From Daedaleopsis sinensis (Eukaryota > Basidiomycota > Agaricomycetes > Polyporales > Polyporaceae), in assembly GCA_033807695.1 (NCBI GenBank), contig CM066306.1, positions 1,984,001 to 2,048,000 on the forward strand: 64,000 nt of DNA, written 5' to 3'. Numbering within the stretch: the stretch's first letter is position 1; each line of letters opens with the position of its first letter. The position numbers and the translations under genes are program-made. Positions 44,935 to 56,197 of this stretch are shown here, in pieces. The notes beneath the pieces are model-generated. The model was given only the letters and a program-made list of their open reading frames with translations. It had not been told where the DNA came from and ran no database searches.

Positions 44935-47900
44935 TCAATATATTACCTCGATGAATGAATCCTCCATAGGAAGGTAAGGAGAGTCCGTCACTGCTTTCAG
45001 AAAGAGAGTCGGACGGAAGCTTTCTGATGTATGTGTCGGGTTGTTATCCGCGAGAGCGTCCTTGAAGAGCTCGTCGTCAGGATGTCCTTGGCCTGACAGA
45101 TACCGATGCAAAGCGGCCATCCATTTTTCCTTCAATTGATCGTAGTCGAGTGCAGGGTTGTAGCCGGGAGAGGAGGGGTAGATCCTTGTGTGTGTCTTTA
45201 GGAGAGGAATGAGAACTGCGTAGTTGACAGCTTGTCGATTTGCGCAAAGGCCAGTCATGATTTTTGATACAGACTTTCCTTCGAAGGTCTAAATCAGTGT
45301 AAAGAGTGCATGTTAATCTAGACGACATGACAGTGATTTGGCGGGCAGTGATGCTTACCTGTAGAAGCGTAACTTGAAACTGTTCCTCAATAGTACAGTC
45401 GACTCCAAGCTTGAATGATTCTAGCAAACAGTGCTGGCGAAGTGTTTCACCGTTGTCGCAATGAAAAAGTAGACCTGCCGCTAATCTTGTGTGTAGCATA
45501 GCTGCTGCAGTCTCAGAGAGATTGCGGATATGAGAAGGCTATAATATGGCATTAGTAGACCGCGGCGACTCGGATATCAATATGATCCAGATAGTCAAAC
45601 TTGCCTGTGTGTTCGGGATGTACTCAATAACCATGTTCATGGGATCCTGACCAGCCCGTACGTCATAGACCTCCCTTCCGCTGTCATTCTCGACTCGGAC
45701 ACGAGCAGGAGGCCACGTTGCAAGACGTGCAGCAAGACCAGGAGCAACGGAGTGAATAAAGAGTGGGTTTGTCGCATCTTCCCATCCAGCCAAGAGAAGG
45801 ACAACAAAAAGCGGTGAGAGGGGTAGGATATCTTGTGACCAACACAGAGCTAGACGAAGCATGACACCACATGCTCGGTAATAGAGCATGTCGTCCGGTG
45901 AGGGAGGGACACCGGGAATTAGGGGAGTGTACAGGTCGTCCTCGGAAGTCTTGATCCAATACTGACTATTGGAGACCATGTTACGCATTGCATGTCCAAA
46001 TATTGCGCGTAGCGGACCAGGGCCAGTCGCTTCTCCGCTGTGGGGAGTAGTAGTATAGTCAGCAGAGCAACAAAGCTAGTAGTCATGACTCGCAACGCAC
46101 ATAGATACTGTGGGTAGCTCCGCTGCTAGAAACGACTCAGAGAAGTTGTTGATAATCACATTCTCAGGTATACTAGCAGGGGCCGTGGACCCGCCGGACG
46201 CGACTGCGAGTGTGATTTGCCAAAGAGCAGCAGAGCCGTCCTCAACAGTCGGAGCTATAAGGACAAGATGATTCCCAAACGAAGCATCCGAGTCCTGCAA
46301 GTTCGACACTCGTTGTCTCCAGGAGCTTGCGGCCTCGACACATGTGCCGATGTACTCGAGGATATCTGCAAGAGATGGTATGGCCCTAGTAGTAGGATCA
46401 ACTCGGTTGCCGATCTCCCCCGTGACGGTAGTGGTGAGGTGATTCGATCTAGAGCTTGGTTCACCAGCGGCTCCTGGCGCGTGTGATTGACTGAGTACGA
46501 CTTGAAGTCCTTCGGATGTCTGCACCCGGACGGAGGGCAGCGGTGGGGCATCTTGATCTACTGCAATTGAAGCGGGCACTTGCTCTTCAGTTGAGAGGTT
46601 AGAACTTGAACTTGTAACTTGCAGCGGTGTACTGGTCTGCTCCTGCCAGTGGAAGTGGACGGTCAACACTGTGTGACAATATATATGAAAAGTGAAATAT
46701 ACACGAACAGATGAGATCCGTTGGGCAGAACTTGAACTCTCTCTTGCAGTATTCCATCCACAACGGGATGAACACTGAATAGACAAAATCTGGTCGGAAG
46801 GCCATGCGCGTAATCCAAGGCACAGATGCAGACTCGGACTCGGAGCGGCTGTGGCCTGCAGCATCGATGACGAGTGGGATTGAGTCAAAGGTCCAACAAC
46901 TAGGCCCGATAGCGGATCTGTTGATCATAGATGTAAATAGTGTTACTGCGCCAGTGAGCTCGAGGTCAAAAATGTGTACTCACACATTATGACCAGTAGA
47001 CTGTTATTAAGAGGAGGGGCAAATTGCACAATCTTCTTCGCGAATCTTGTTATCTCCTTGACCGTGCAGCTCTGGATATTCGGACGATCCATAGGATGGA
47101 ACATGGTACTGCCTGTTCCGCGGTTGTTGTTGCGGTATTTGACGTATAGAAATTGCCAAGACGACATTGTGTTCGCCTCCGGAGAGTGTGAGACAGTCCC
47201 ATCAACATTGTACATGATCAGATTGTGACGGCGCATGTGATCCGGTAGGTATCGAGCCACGAAGGGAGCGAAGAGGTCGAGGTCTCTAGCGGTGATTGAG
47301 ATGTCAAATGCAAGACCAAGTGAACGAAACCCGTTGACAAAGGTCGTTGCATCATCTGGAGTGGTTGGTGCACGAGGGAAATGATTTGCGTATAAATGAC
47401 CGATCTCAGAAGATTCGGAGTCTCTATTGAATGGCTAACCATGCACGTCAGTCAGCATTCTGATTCAAGCAACAGATAGAGACTGTGACTACTCGACAGC
47501 TTACATTCTCGGGCTGGATGCAGATAATGAAGTTCCGAAACTGGGCAGCATTGCTCCTTCGAGGTTGCCCCGAAGTTCCACGAGGAACCTGATATGGTTG
47601 TGCACTAGGACCGAGTCGAGATCCTCCAGCCAAGTGCATCGGAGGTCGAGGCAAGGTTGCAGGAGGGAGTGGTAGATGTGAGACACCACGCAGGCCAGAG
47701 TTTGAGGATGATGATGTACTAGTCATTATGGGGGATGCCACCGGTGGCATCCATTGATTCAAGAATGTGTTATGATGAATTGGAGGTGAAATTGCGGCCG
47801 AGAATGACGATTGTGTAGTGGGAGCGTTTTGGGGAGGCTGAGATACCATATTTACGGGGGCAGACCTGGAGAATGTCGGTAGTAGCGTGGGTCCCTGAGG

Positions 47901-48487
47901 ACTAGTACTACCAGATTGTGCTGGGGTCGTGACAGGGCCTTGCGCGTTGGCGAGACGAGTCAGTGCTGGCAGTGAGTTTGCGGCTCGCTGATGGTGAGAC
48001 ATCACCGTGACGGCCGCGGCTTCAGGTCTGATCATACCCGGCAGCGGGCGAGGGCTCATTGCATGAAGAAAGTATGGTTGCCCACACACACAGAGGGTGC
48101 GTGCATCAGGGAGCATGACTGAAGGGATCTATCATAGAGTCGTAAGTATAGATGTCCCTTTGAGACACCACTACTGATAGTAGCAACGTACCGGAGTATA
48201 CATTGAGCCGTTACTGCAGTAGCGTAATGGCAGGGGTTGTGGGCCATGATCGTCCTGTGTGTGTTCACACGCACAAACGATGACAGGACCGTCTCCCTGT
48301 TAGGCAAACAGCATAAGTTAGTAAAATGTTATACGAGTCACTCGATTTGTAAGTAAGAGAAGACATGATGCATGATGGATTGAATGCCACACTCCGAGTC
48401 CGAGTCAGAGTCCGATATCAAACTTACCATTCCAATAAACATCGGGCAGCTACATAGACGGCATGCCTGCTGCTGATTCTCCGACAT
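44935..48487 (-). CDS. HECT-like transposon protein with Cys/His-rich N-terminus
   Basis: Second large gene of the element, roughly 1,000 residues over about nine exons, starting MSENQQQACRLCSC. The N-terminus has paired Cys/His motifs (CRLCSC, CACEHTQDDH, CVCGQPYFLH) that probably bind zinc. A Ser/Pro/Gln-rich linker and a conserved-looking middle (YLPDHMRRHNLIMYNVDG, WQFLYVKYRNNNRG, IQSCTVKEITRF) follow. From about 46030 the sequence resembles a HECT N-lobe: GEATGPGPLRAIFGHAM, YYRACGVMLRLALCW and LPLSPLFVVLLLAGW. The C-lobe-like part ends DSPYLPMEDSFIEVIY at a TGA. No catalytic Cys is visible before that stop. A candidate extra exon at 44555-44640 (FTPHCGVNM) could supply it. HECT enzymes attach ubiquitin through that Cys. 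A role in modifying the transposase or host factors is speculation. Confidence 0.7.
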
Positions 48488-49319
48488 CTTAACACGTTCG
48501 CCGGACGGCGATGATGATGTGAATTGTTGAGAAGTTAGAAGATGGCTGGGTCTATTGCGGCGAGTCCGGGGCCAGGCTTGACGACACCTGAGCGATGTAG
48601 CTTGTCCTTGAAGATCTTGACGCTGCTAGCGTGTGGGTCTGAGACTTGGCAGCTCAGAACTGGCAGGTGGAACGGTGTATGCTCAAGTCCACTAGCAGGA
48701 CTGGGATCGGGGGACAGCAAAGTCGAGCACAAGAATCGAAGATCGTTGCCGATAACTTGGGAAGCTGGTGGTTCTCAGTTGCAGACTGTGTGGCTAATAC
48801 TCTAGCTATGAAAAACGGACTTACTTGCAAGATAGTATGCGGTGCAGGCACGGCGGCGGCGGAGTGTCACCTACTTCTACCGCAACTCAACTCAGACTCG
48901 TCCCTGAGCCTTAGTCACCTTCGGGCACTCTCAAGCACCAGGATACGGTCGCAGATCTAGTCGCAAGGTCTACGGATGTGCGATCGAGTGTCGGATGAGT
49001 GGGAGATTGCGTGCTATACGGGTACCGGGGGGTGGACGAGTCGGAGAACGTCTTGTGCCAGTCAGATCAAGGCAAGATGTGACGGGAGTTTCATGTGGCT
49101 GCCCGCCTGTGTCAGCCTTGTGAATTCCGCTTGTCACCCTGAAGGGACGTAGCAACGTGAACTGCGAGGCTGAACTTGAACTTGAGTGCAATGTCTGTCT
49201 CGGTCACTTACGCACAAACTGTAAACTTCATTTCGTTCGCAAAATATGAAACTTCACTCTGCAAGATTGTTAGTTTATACACCATTCTACGTGACGAACT
49301 GTATGAGCAGATACGTACA
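48488..49319. other. Right subterminal region of the large transposon
   Basis: Upstream of the HECT-like gene, so it probably contains its promoter. Scattered TGAACTTGAACTTGAG at about 49170 echoes the left-end hexamer array. No gene seen. Confidence 0.5.
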
Positions 49320-49687
49320 CATTAGGGTACAAACCAAGCTTGCAAGTGAAGTACACGAGCAAAGATCAAGCTTGCAAAGCAACATGAATAGTATAATCAA
49401 GTCTGGGAGTCGGAGACTAAATTCCATTTGCTGGACTTGAAATTGCATATCTGAACATGAAATCTAGGCAATAAAAGGTTTTTGTCCGGTGCTGCCCGTC
49501 ATACATTAGGGTACAAACCAAGCTTGCAAGTGATGTACACGAGCAAAGATCAAGCTTGCAAAGCAACATGAATAGTATAATCAAGTCTGGGAGTCGGAGA
49601 CTAAATTCCAGTTGCTGGACTTGAAATTGCATATCTGAACATGAAATCTAGGCAATAAAATGTTTTTGTCCGGTGCTGCCCGTCATA
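49320..49687. repeat. 184-bp direct duplication of the transposon right end
   Basis: 49320-49503 and 49504-49687 are the same length and differ at three positions that I can count. Each begins CATTAGGGTACAAACC and ends GGTGCTGCCCGTCATA. The first belongs to the large element; the second is the stub of another near-identical copy. Confidence 0.9.
49504..49509. repeat. Inner 6-bp target site duplication, right copy
   Basis: CATTAG directly after the right end of the 13.8 kb element. It is also part of the stub of the third copy. Confidence 0.85.
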
Positions 49688-49693
49688 AGTATC
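49688..49693. repeat. Outer 6-bp target site duplication, right copy
   Basis: AGTATC directly after the outermost right end, matching 34037-34042. Confidence 0.85.
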
Positions 49694-50023
49694 TGTCGTA
49701 TTCGACTCTGACTGAATTGTCTCTGTTCCCTTTGCATCTGCACATGTCGAGGTTGCCTGTCTTCATAGCTGAACTTAAGCTTGAATGCAATTAATACTGC
49801 ACTGCGATAGCATGCATATGGATTCTGAAGTAGTCACTATGGGTAGTACAGCAAATGTAGACCAAGTAAATTTATAATAGGGCGTCACGTTCGACGACCC
49901 TCGAGCGCTCCTTTGGGTGGCTGGTCGGAGATTGATTCCCATCAAACCCTATTGTGCAAACTGCAAACCGCCATCCATCGTGGATCGCGCAGACCAGGAC
50001 ATCCATCCTCAAGACCATCCGAC
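49694..50023. promoter_or_regulatory. Short upstream region of the eS8 gene
   Basis: Only 330 bp separate the transposon end from the start codon. The eS8 core promoter must lie here unless it uses transposon sequence. I see no TATA box, as is usual for ribosomal protein genes. Confidence 0.5.
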
Positions 50024-51030
50024 ATGGGTAAGTCCTACTTATATCTTTTTGTTGTCTAACTGGGCTCATCAGTCCGACTTCGCCGTTCTTTGCTTGCCTG
50101 GCACTCCACTCTGTGTCGTCGTTTTGATCTCAAGGTATCTCTCGCTCATCCCGGCACAAGCGTTCGGCCACGGGTGCTCAGCGCCCGAGCTACCGCAAGA
50201 AGAGAAAGTTCGAGCTCGGTCGTCAGGCTGCTAGCACCAAGCTTGGTCCGAAGCGCATCCATACCGTTCGTGTCCGGGGCGGCAACCTCAAGTACCGTGC
50301 TCTTCGTCTAGAATCTGGCAACTTCGCTTGGGGCAGTGAGCATGTTACTCGCAAGACTAGGCTAATTGGTGTTGTGAGTAGTTGTCCTTCTTGTGCTCGG
50401 CGCGAAAGGCTCGGGGCCTCAATCCGTCCTACATACCTAACATCTGCTATCCCGCAGGTTTACAATGCGTCCAACAACGAGCTTGTTCGGACAAACACGC
50501 TCGTCAAGAGCGCCATTATCCAGATCGATGCGGCCCCCTTCCGTCAGTGGTACGAGGCTCATGTGGGTTTTTTAACTTGTATACCTTGGACTTTCTCTGA
50601 ATCTATCGTTTGGCTATACAGTATGCGCAGCCGGTGACCAAGAAGGGTGCCAAGAAGGATGCCGCTGCAGAGGGCGAGGAGAAAAAGCAGTCGCACGCCG
50701 TTGAGCGCAAACTGGAGGAGCGGAAGAAGGGTACGTTGTCGACATCCACCTCTGAACGCTTTGCCACATATTGACGACGATCCGTACAGATGCCAAGATC
50801 GACCCCCTGCTGGAGACGCAGTTCGCCGCCGGCCGGTTGTACGCATCGATCAGTAGCCGGCCCGGACAGTCTGGTCGTGCAGACGGTTACATCCTCGAGG
50901 GCCGGGAACTCGAGGTGCGTTGAGAGAGTATGACGGTGGGGTAGCGGCGACTGACGAGTATCACATGTGGATGCAGTTCTACCTGAGGAAGATCAGGACG
51001 GGCAAGCAGAAGCACGCACACGCGGCCTGA
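50024..51030 (+). CDS. RPS8: 40S ribosomal protein eS8
   Basis: Structural protein of the small ribosomal subunit. Six exons (50024-50027, 50135-50373, 50458-50562, 50622-50730, 50790-50914, 50977-51030) give 211 residues, the expected length. Exon 1 supplies only ATGG; the joined N-terminus reads [17 protein letters not shown]. Other signatures are [50 protein letters not shown] and [18 protein letters not shown], and the end is [17 protein letters not shown] start codon followed at once by an intron is common in fungal ribosomal protein genes and may aid coordinated expression. The copy is intact despite the transposon close upstream. Confidence 0.97.
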
Positions 51031-51518
51031 GCCCGTGGAGTGATGTAATGCGCCTTCGATGGGTTGCTTTCTGGCACGGAAGGGAGGACGCATGGGAGGA
51101 ATGGCGTGCGATGCGGCGGGCTGTAACCTTCCGATCCCAAAATCTCCGCTGTGTTGTTGACGTCGCCACATGTGCTGGCTTGGGCCACCGCTCCGCATAC
51201 TGTATGATGACTATGCCTTATCCATGCAATCCAATGACCGCAGACGTTGTGTGTATTGTTTGGCTGTGGCCATTGTGCGCTCTTGTTGTTGTGGCCGGGA
51301 GAGGCGGAATAAAAGGCGCGTCTGCCCGGGCGCCTGTACCGAATTCCCAACGGTGACGGACTGGGCTGAGCGGGCGGTCCGCAACACGTCGCGTGTGTCT
51401 TGTCCTCTGCCACTCCCTCCCTCTTTCTCTCCTCTCTCATCCTCCCCCGCCCCGTCCCGCCCCTCCCTTCCGCGTCCCGCACTCCTCCTGCGCGCGCGTC
51501 CCGCTCACTTCGCCCACG
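51031..51518. promoter_or_regulatory. Region between eS8 and SET9
   Basis: The right part (51400-51500) is a pyrimidine-rich, TATA-less tract, typical of a fungal core promoter. No gene seen. Confidence 0.45.
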
Positions 51519-54500
51519 ATGCCTCCTGCGGCGAGCTCCCGCTCGTCTATTCTCAAGGGAGCATGGCGGCCCACCAAGATTATGAACATGCGTGACCTTT
51601 CGCGCGACGATGACTTCCTCAGTCATCTTCTCGTCGAGAAACTAGGCACAGGTGGTTTTCCCCTCGTTGTTCACAAGATGGACCCCTCCAGAAGGCTACC
51701 AAAGACAGATCCGGAAGAGTTGATGCAGATCGTTCGACGTGTGAGTGCCTCGTTGCTCTCGCTCCTCTTCCGTATGACGTCTCAACAACCCTCGCGGCCC
51801 ATCATCCTCCAACCATCCTTCAGATCGTCGTCCCTAAGAATCAGAGCCAAACCGCCATACGCCACGCTGTGGACTACCTCCTATCGTGCGTCCTCCTATC
51901 TTCCTCCCTCCCTCCTCTCTCAATCCCCATTCCTCCCTCTCAGACTCACGGCGGTGCGCTATTACATCCGCACCTACACCCAGAAGCAAATCAACGCGTT
52001 TGCCACGTATGTCCTCCCCCGATCGTCTCTGCGCGCGTTAGCTCAATCTTCCAATCTCCTCGCGTCTAGCCACGCATCCCGTTACTTCGAACTCTACCTA
52101 CCCTCCGGTTCAATCGAAATCGCCCACACGTCCCGTTATTCTCACCGCACTGGCAAGTCTGAGTTATGCATCCTCGCCACTCGTCCGCTAGCCCCTGGCA
52201 CGGTCATCTCCGAACTCAAAGGTTCAATGGCCGATCTAACCGAGGAGGAGGATAAGGAACTCAAGGGCACCGACATCGGACAGGCTCAAGGCGGTATTCG
52301 TCGAGATTTCAGCGTCATTCACTCCAAGCAGCTGAAGAAGAACCATTTGTTCCTGGGTCCGGCTCGCTTCGTCAACGTAAGTCTCCCCCACCGTAACCTT
52401 TCTCAGAGATCCCATGTTAACAAATCCGGGCATGGCTCGCATCCCTTATTCTCTTGTTCCCTTGCTCAACGTCCCGCCCGGTCCACTCTGTAGCACGATT
52501 GCGACCACAACGTCGAACTCTTCCGCGAGGGGCGGTATATCACCTTCCGTGTCATAAAGCATATAGCCGTCGGAGAAGAAGTTACTGCGCATTATGGCGA
52601 TGGTTACTGTGAGTGTTTCACGTCCGTCCTCCGTCACGTTCTCACCTCCTTGCAGTCGGTCGCAATAACCGGCACTGCCTTTGCCACACTTGTGAAGTCA
52701 ATAAGCGTGGTGGTTACGCGCCACAAAACGACGACGAGCTTTCCGACTCCGGCTCTTCCCCTGACAGCTCGTCCTCGGACAGTGAGTCCGATTGGACCAC
52801 AGATCAGGAAGACGCTCCTGCCCAAGTCTCTATCAACGTTAACGAGCGTCGTACGCGCCGCGGTGTCTATGCGGTGCTCCCCGACGAGGAAGAAGACGCC
52901 GCCGATGATTCTGATGTAGATGTCGAACCTGAAGCCGACGCCACATCGGAACTGACCACCGCCTTGCGCTCCTCTTCTACCGATCCTGTCATCGCTGGAC
53001 CCTCCACCCAGACTGGTCTTTTGACACCCGAGACAGAAACCCTTGTCGCGGAGAGCTGCCCGGCTTCTACAACGTCGACACCTAGGAAAACGACGCCCGC
53101 TGCAAGTTACGGCATATCTACTCGGGCTCAGAAGGCTAGGGCCGCTTCTGAGCTCGAGAGCATCAGCACATCCCTTGTTAACAAGGGCAAAGGGAAGGAG
53201 CGAGCGACGATCTCGCGCTCCGCGTCGGCCGTTCGTCAGCTCGAAACGCCGCCGCTCACATCGGATAACGGTTCTGTCGCGGATGGTCCCAGCCTGCGCT
53301 CTTCTTCCCGCCTACGAGCGCGTGGTGACGCATCGTCGGTATCGCGCGTAAGCACACCCATGCACGACCGCAAGGGCAAAGCACCCGCCTCTGCACTCAA
53401 CTCCGTAGCCGACCTAGCCGACCTCAAAGGTAAGGTCAAGGACGACCCCGAGATGGAAGGTCGCTCGCTGCGCAAGCGTCCTGCGGTGCCTACGCCGATC
53501 GACGTACTCAACGCTGTGTCCAAGAAGCCGCAAGACGGACCTCGAGGTGTCGATGGAAAGTTGCTTCCGACATGCATGACGTGCAAGAACGTTCTGCCTG
53601 TGATCTCGGTGGAGGATAAGGTGGTTTGGAATGGACAACCTGAGAAGACAGGGAAGAGGGGGCGGCCTCGGAAGCAGGTGAACCAGGAATGTCCTAGGTG
53701 CGTAACTCGCCTCTCACTCATGGCACGCGATTCTTACCGTGTCTATGCATCAGGTGCATGCGCCACTACGCTATCTACTCTTGTCGCTGGCCAGAGCGCA
53801 CACCCTCTGATGGTACTCCTGCCTTCGTCCCCACTCCCCGCGACAATCGGAGCATGACGCCTGCGCATCTGTCGCATAAGAATCTGGCCGCTCTCAATCA
53901 TAAGCTCTCCCATGCAGCGTCTGCGTCTCGTTCTGCGTCGGCGGTGGAAAAAAGACCGCTCAAACGACAACGCAGTGCCGAGCCAGAAGAGGCTCCTACC
54001 TCCAAGAAATCCAAGGTTGAACCGCCCCCCGCCAGCCGGGGCCGTGGGCGACCCCCGAAGAATAGGGTCGGCATGTCGAACAAGGCTCGCCGACTGCTCG
54101 GCGTGAGGGAACGTCGCAGTAGTCGCACGCGCATTCCCAGTCTCAAGATGCGCGAAAGCGAGCCGCCGCCGCCGACCAAGAGCAAAGGTGCCTCCTCCGT
54201 TGCTGGCTCCTCGAATGCGCCTGTATCAACGATGTCGACAGCCTCCAATTCCTCCGACCACCACCACCAGCCTTCCGACTCGTCTCTCAGCCCCCCACAG
54301 ACCCCCGTTAGCCAGCGTCATCTCCGAAGCACTGGCGACGAGCCTCCATCCCCATCCCTTCCCGTGACGCCTGTCTCTCAAAAGATAGGCTCGAAGATCC
54401 CTACACCGAAGTCCCTCGCCGTCGCCTCTCAGCCGCGTGAGGCCAATGGCAGGTTTGGTAAGAAAGCTTCGACGAACGGCAAGTTCATGCGGAAGAACTT

Positions 54501-55836
54501 CCAGTTCAGCGCTGGTGGCCGGCGTACTTTGCGAACTAAGAGGTTCAAGCTACGTTCCTCGGCCAGCGACAACGCCGAAGAGGAAGACGATGATGACATG
54601 GGGCTGTCCGATAGCAAAGACGGCAGTGACGATCGGTTGTTCCACGCTCACAAACGAGCATATTCGGAGGAAGACGAAGACCGTGGGAAGCGCCGCAGGC
54701 TCGAGTCTGACGAGGAGCCCCGCGTTAAGATCGAGGGGGAGGAGACAGACTTGTCCGCAGTGTCCCACGAGAACGACGACGGTTCGGCGTCACAAGACGA
54801 GAATCCGCCGTCTTTCTTTCGGCGTCCGTTCTTGGGTACTGCAAAGAGTGGCATGGGTTTGTTCTCTCGGCCAAACCCGATGACCTTCGCTCGCCGGAAG
54901 TGGACGTCGTCGGTGCCCCCCGAAGATCGCGCAGAGGTTCAGCATGCCGCGGACGTCTTCTCTCGTCAATCCTTCATCACGGATGAAGACACGGACTTGC
55001 CCGTCACTCCAGAAGACGAGGAAAGTCATCCTGCGGTGGCTGCGGATGAATCTTATGGAGAGCACGCCGTTGAACAGGACGACGACGTCGGGTTCGAGTC
55101 GGATGACGCGAGCGAGCGAGCATTTCTCCGGCCCAAGCTCATGGTCAAGCCGGCGTTCGCGGGAGCTCTCTTCAGACCCAACCCGCTCAACATGGCCAGA
55201 CGTAGATGGGCTCCCACTACATCTGTAGGCGGCGTTGACGAAGCAGATGCTGAGGAATATGCTGAACTCTCCCTCTCGAAGACGTCCTCACGGACCTCCT
55301 TGGCGAGTCTCGGTGATCTCTTCGAGGCCGAGCCGGCCGACGGTTTGCTCGACGCAAAACTCCCTGCCCACGGAAGCATCGATCCCGACGTGTCCTCCGA
55401 GGAGGTGAGCTCGTCGGCTTTCCTTAGACGTTGAGGTTCGCCTCGCTGACGGGCTCCATAGGAGAGCTTCCGCCCGAGCATGCTATCGGTTTTTAAGCCC
55501 GGTCGGCGGTCGTCCTCGGCATCGTCTGCCCTTGTCGACCTGACCGACAGTTCCGAACAGAGCGTCGAGCGGCTGGTCTCCGTGCCTGATCCTCTTCCCT
55601 CCGGATCCGACTCGCGTCCGACCTCCGCTGGTTCGCTCACTCTCCCTGGACCGTCCTCGCCTCAGCGGTCTCCCGGTATGGCCTGGAAGCAGACGGTCCT
55701 CCTTCCCAAGAACATCGCTCCCTTCGCACAGAACTATCACACCACTAGCGTCACAGTAACCGCCGAGATCTCGCCTGCACCGACGAAGCTTTTGCGGGCA
55801 GGCTGGGACAGCGGCAGCTCTGACGAAACGGACTAG
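51519..55836 (+). CDS. SET9: Histone H4-K20 methyltransferase Set9 (Suv4-20 type)
   Basis: Nuclear enzyme that methylates lysine 20 of histone H4. The N-terminal region (MRDLSRDDDFLSHLLVEKLG) and the exon-joined stretch VRYYIRTYTQKQINAF precede a SET domain. The SET part shows HRTGKSELCILATRPLAPGTVI, then the pseudoknot FVNHDCDHNVELF and HYGDGYFGRNNRHCLCHTC with post-SET cysteines. Nearly 1,000 residues of Ser-rich, acidic and basic low complexity follow, including RGRPPKNR (AT-hook-like) and an acidic EEEDDDD run. The C-terminal region holds two copies of a motif, RPNPMTFARRKW and RPNPLNMARRRW, about 90 residues apart. The last exon (from about 55462) ends DSGSSDETD. At about 1,250 residues it is twice the yeast-type length; the catalytic part looks complete. 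Also called KMT5 in animals. Confidence 0.92.
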
Positions 55837-56197
55837 ACGGATCGGTAACTCGCACTTCATATATTGTTATCGATGAGCACAGATGAACACGAGACAATGT
55901 GTTGGACACATGAACCACAAGAACGATGGTTTGCGCTCGCTTTCTTATTGCTCCTTATTGTACCTCGCTCGCCATGCATGTTCTGCTCCGACTCCATTAC
56001 TGCTCGCTTCCTGCTGATCTACTGTTAGTATATACCTCACTCGTCCTGTACCTGTATGTAATACCACGCTCGAGGCCTCTCGAGAGTAATGCCGATGCTT
56101 GTTCGACTCGGTTCGAACCGCAGTGGAGAGACAATCAGTCGATCCCGAATAAAGGCTGCTATACCAGTACATCTACGCAACATTGTCGTTGCTTGCT
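55837..56197. other. Convergent 3' intergenic region
   Basis: Between the 3' ends of SET9 and CCT6. No gene seen. Confidence 0.5.

Larger units (their letters stand above)
35661..49503. mobile_element. Autonomous-type 13.8 kb DNA transposon, IS3EU-like
   Basis: Flanked by exact CATTAG duplications. The left end TATGACGGCCTTTAGTGGAC pairs imperfectly with the right end, whose complement reads TATGACGGGCAGCACCGGAC. This gives inverted repeats of about 24 bp with eight exact terminal bases. The left 300 bp carry many GTTCAA/TTGAAC hexamers that may be transposase binding sites. Genes run leftward: the transposase at 36157-38043, cargo at 38.6-40.7 kb and a HECT-like gene at 44.9-48.5 kb. Coding frames of both large genes are open across all exons, so the element may be recent and possibly active. 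Confidence 0.85.
34043..49687. mobile_element. Composite (nested) DNA transposon, 15.6 kb
   Basis: Begins TATGACGGCCTTTAG and ends with CCGTCATA, flanked on both sides by AGTATC. It contains, from left to right: a 1.6 kb non-autonomous element (34043-35654), a CATTAG hexamer, a 13.8 kb element with coding capacity (35661-49503), a second CATTAG, and a 178-bp stub of a third right end (49510-49687). The outermost ends share one target duplication, so the whole block behaves as if it had inserted as a unit, or was built by insertion inside an older copy. Terminal TAT/ATA, 6-bp duplications and an integrase-type transposase fit the IS3EU superfamily as I recall it. Confidence 0.85.

Noticed and set aside
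34043..49687. LTR retrotransposon interpretation of the repeated ends
   Set aside because: The ends are inverted, not direct. The integrase-core gene has no gag, protease or reverse transcriptase around it, and the duplications are 6 bp.
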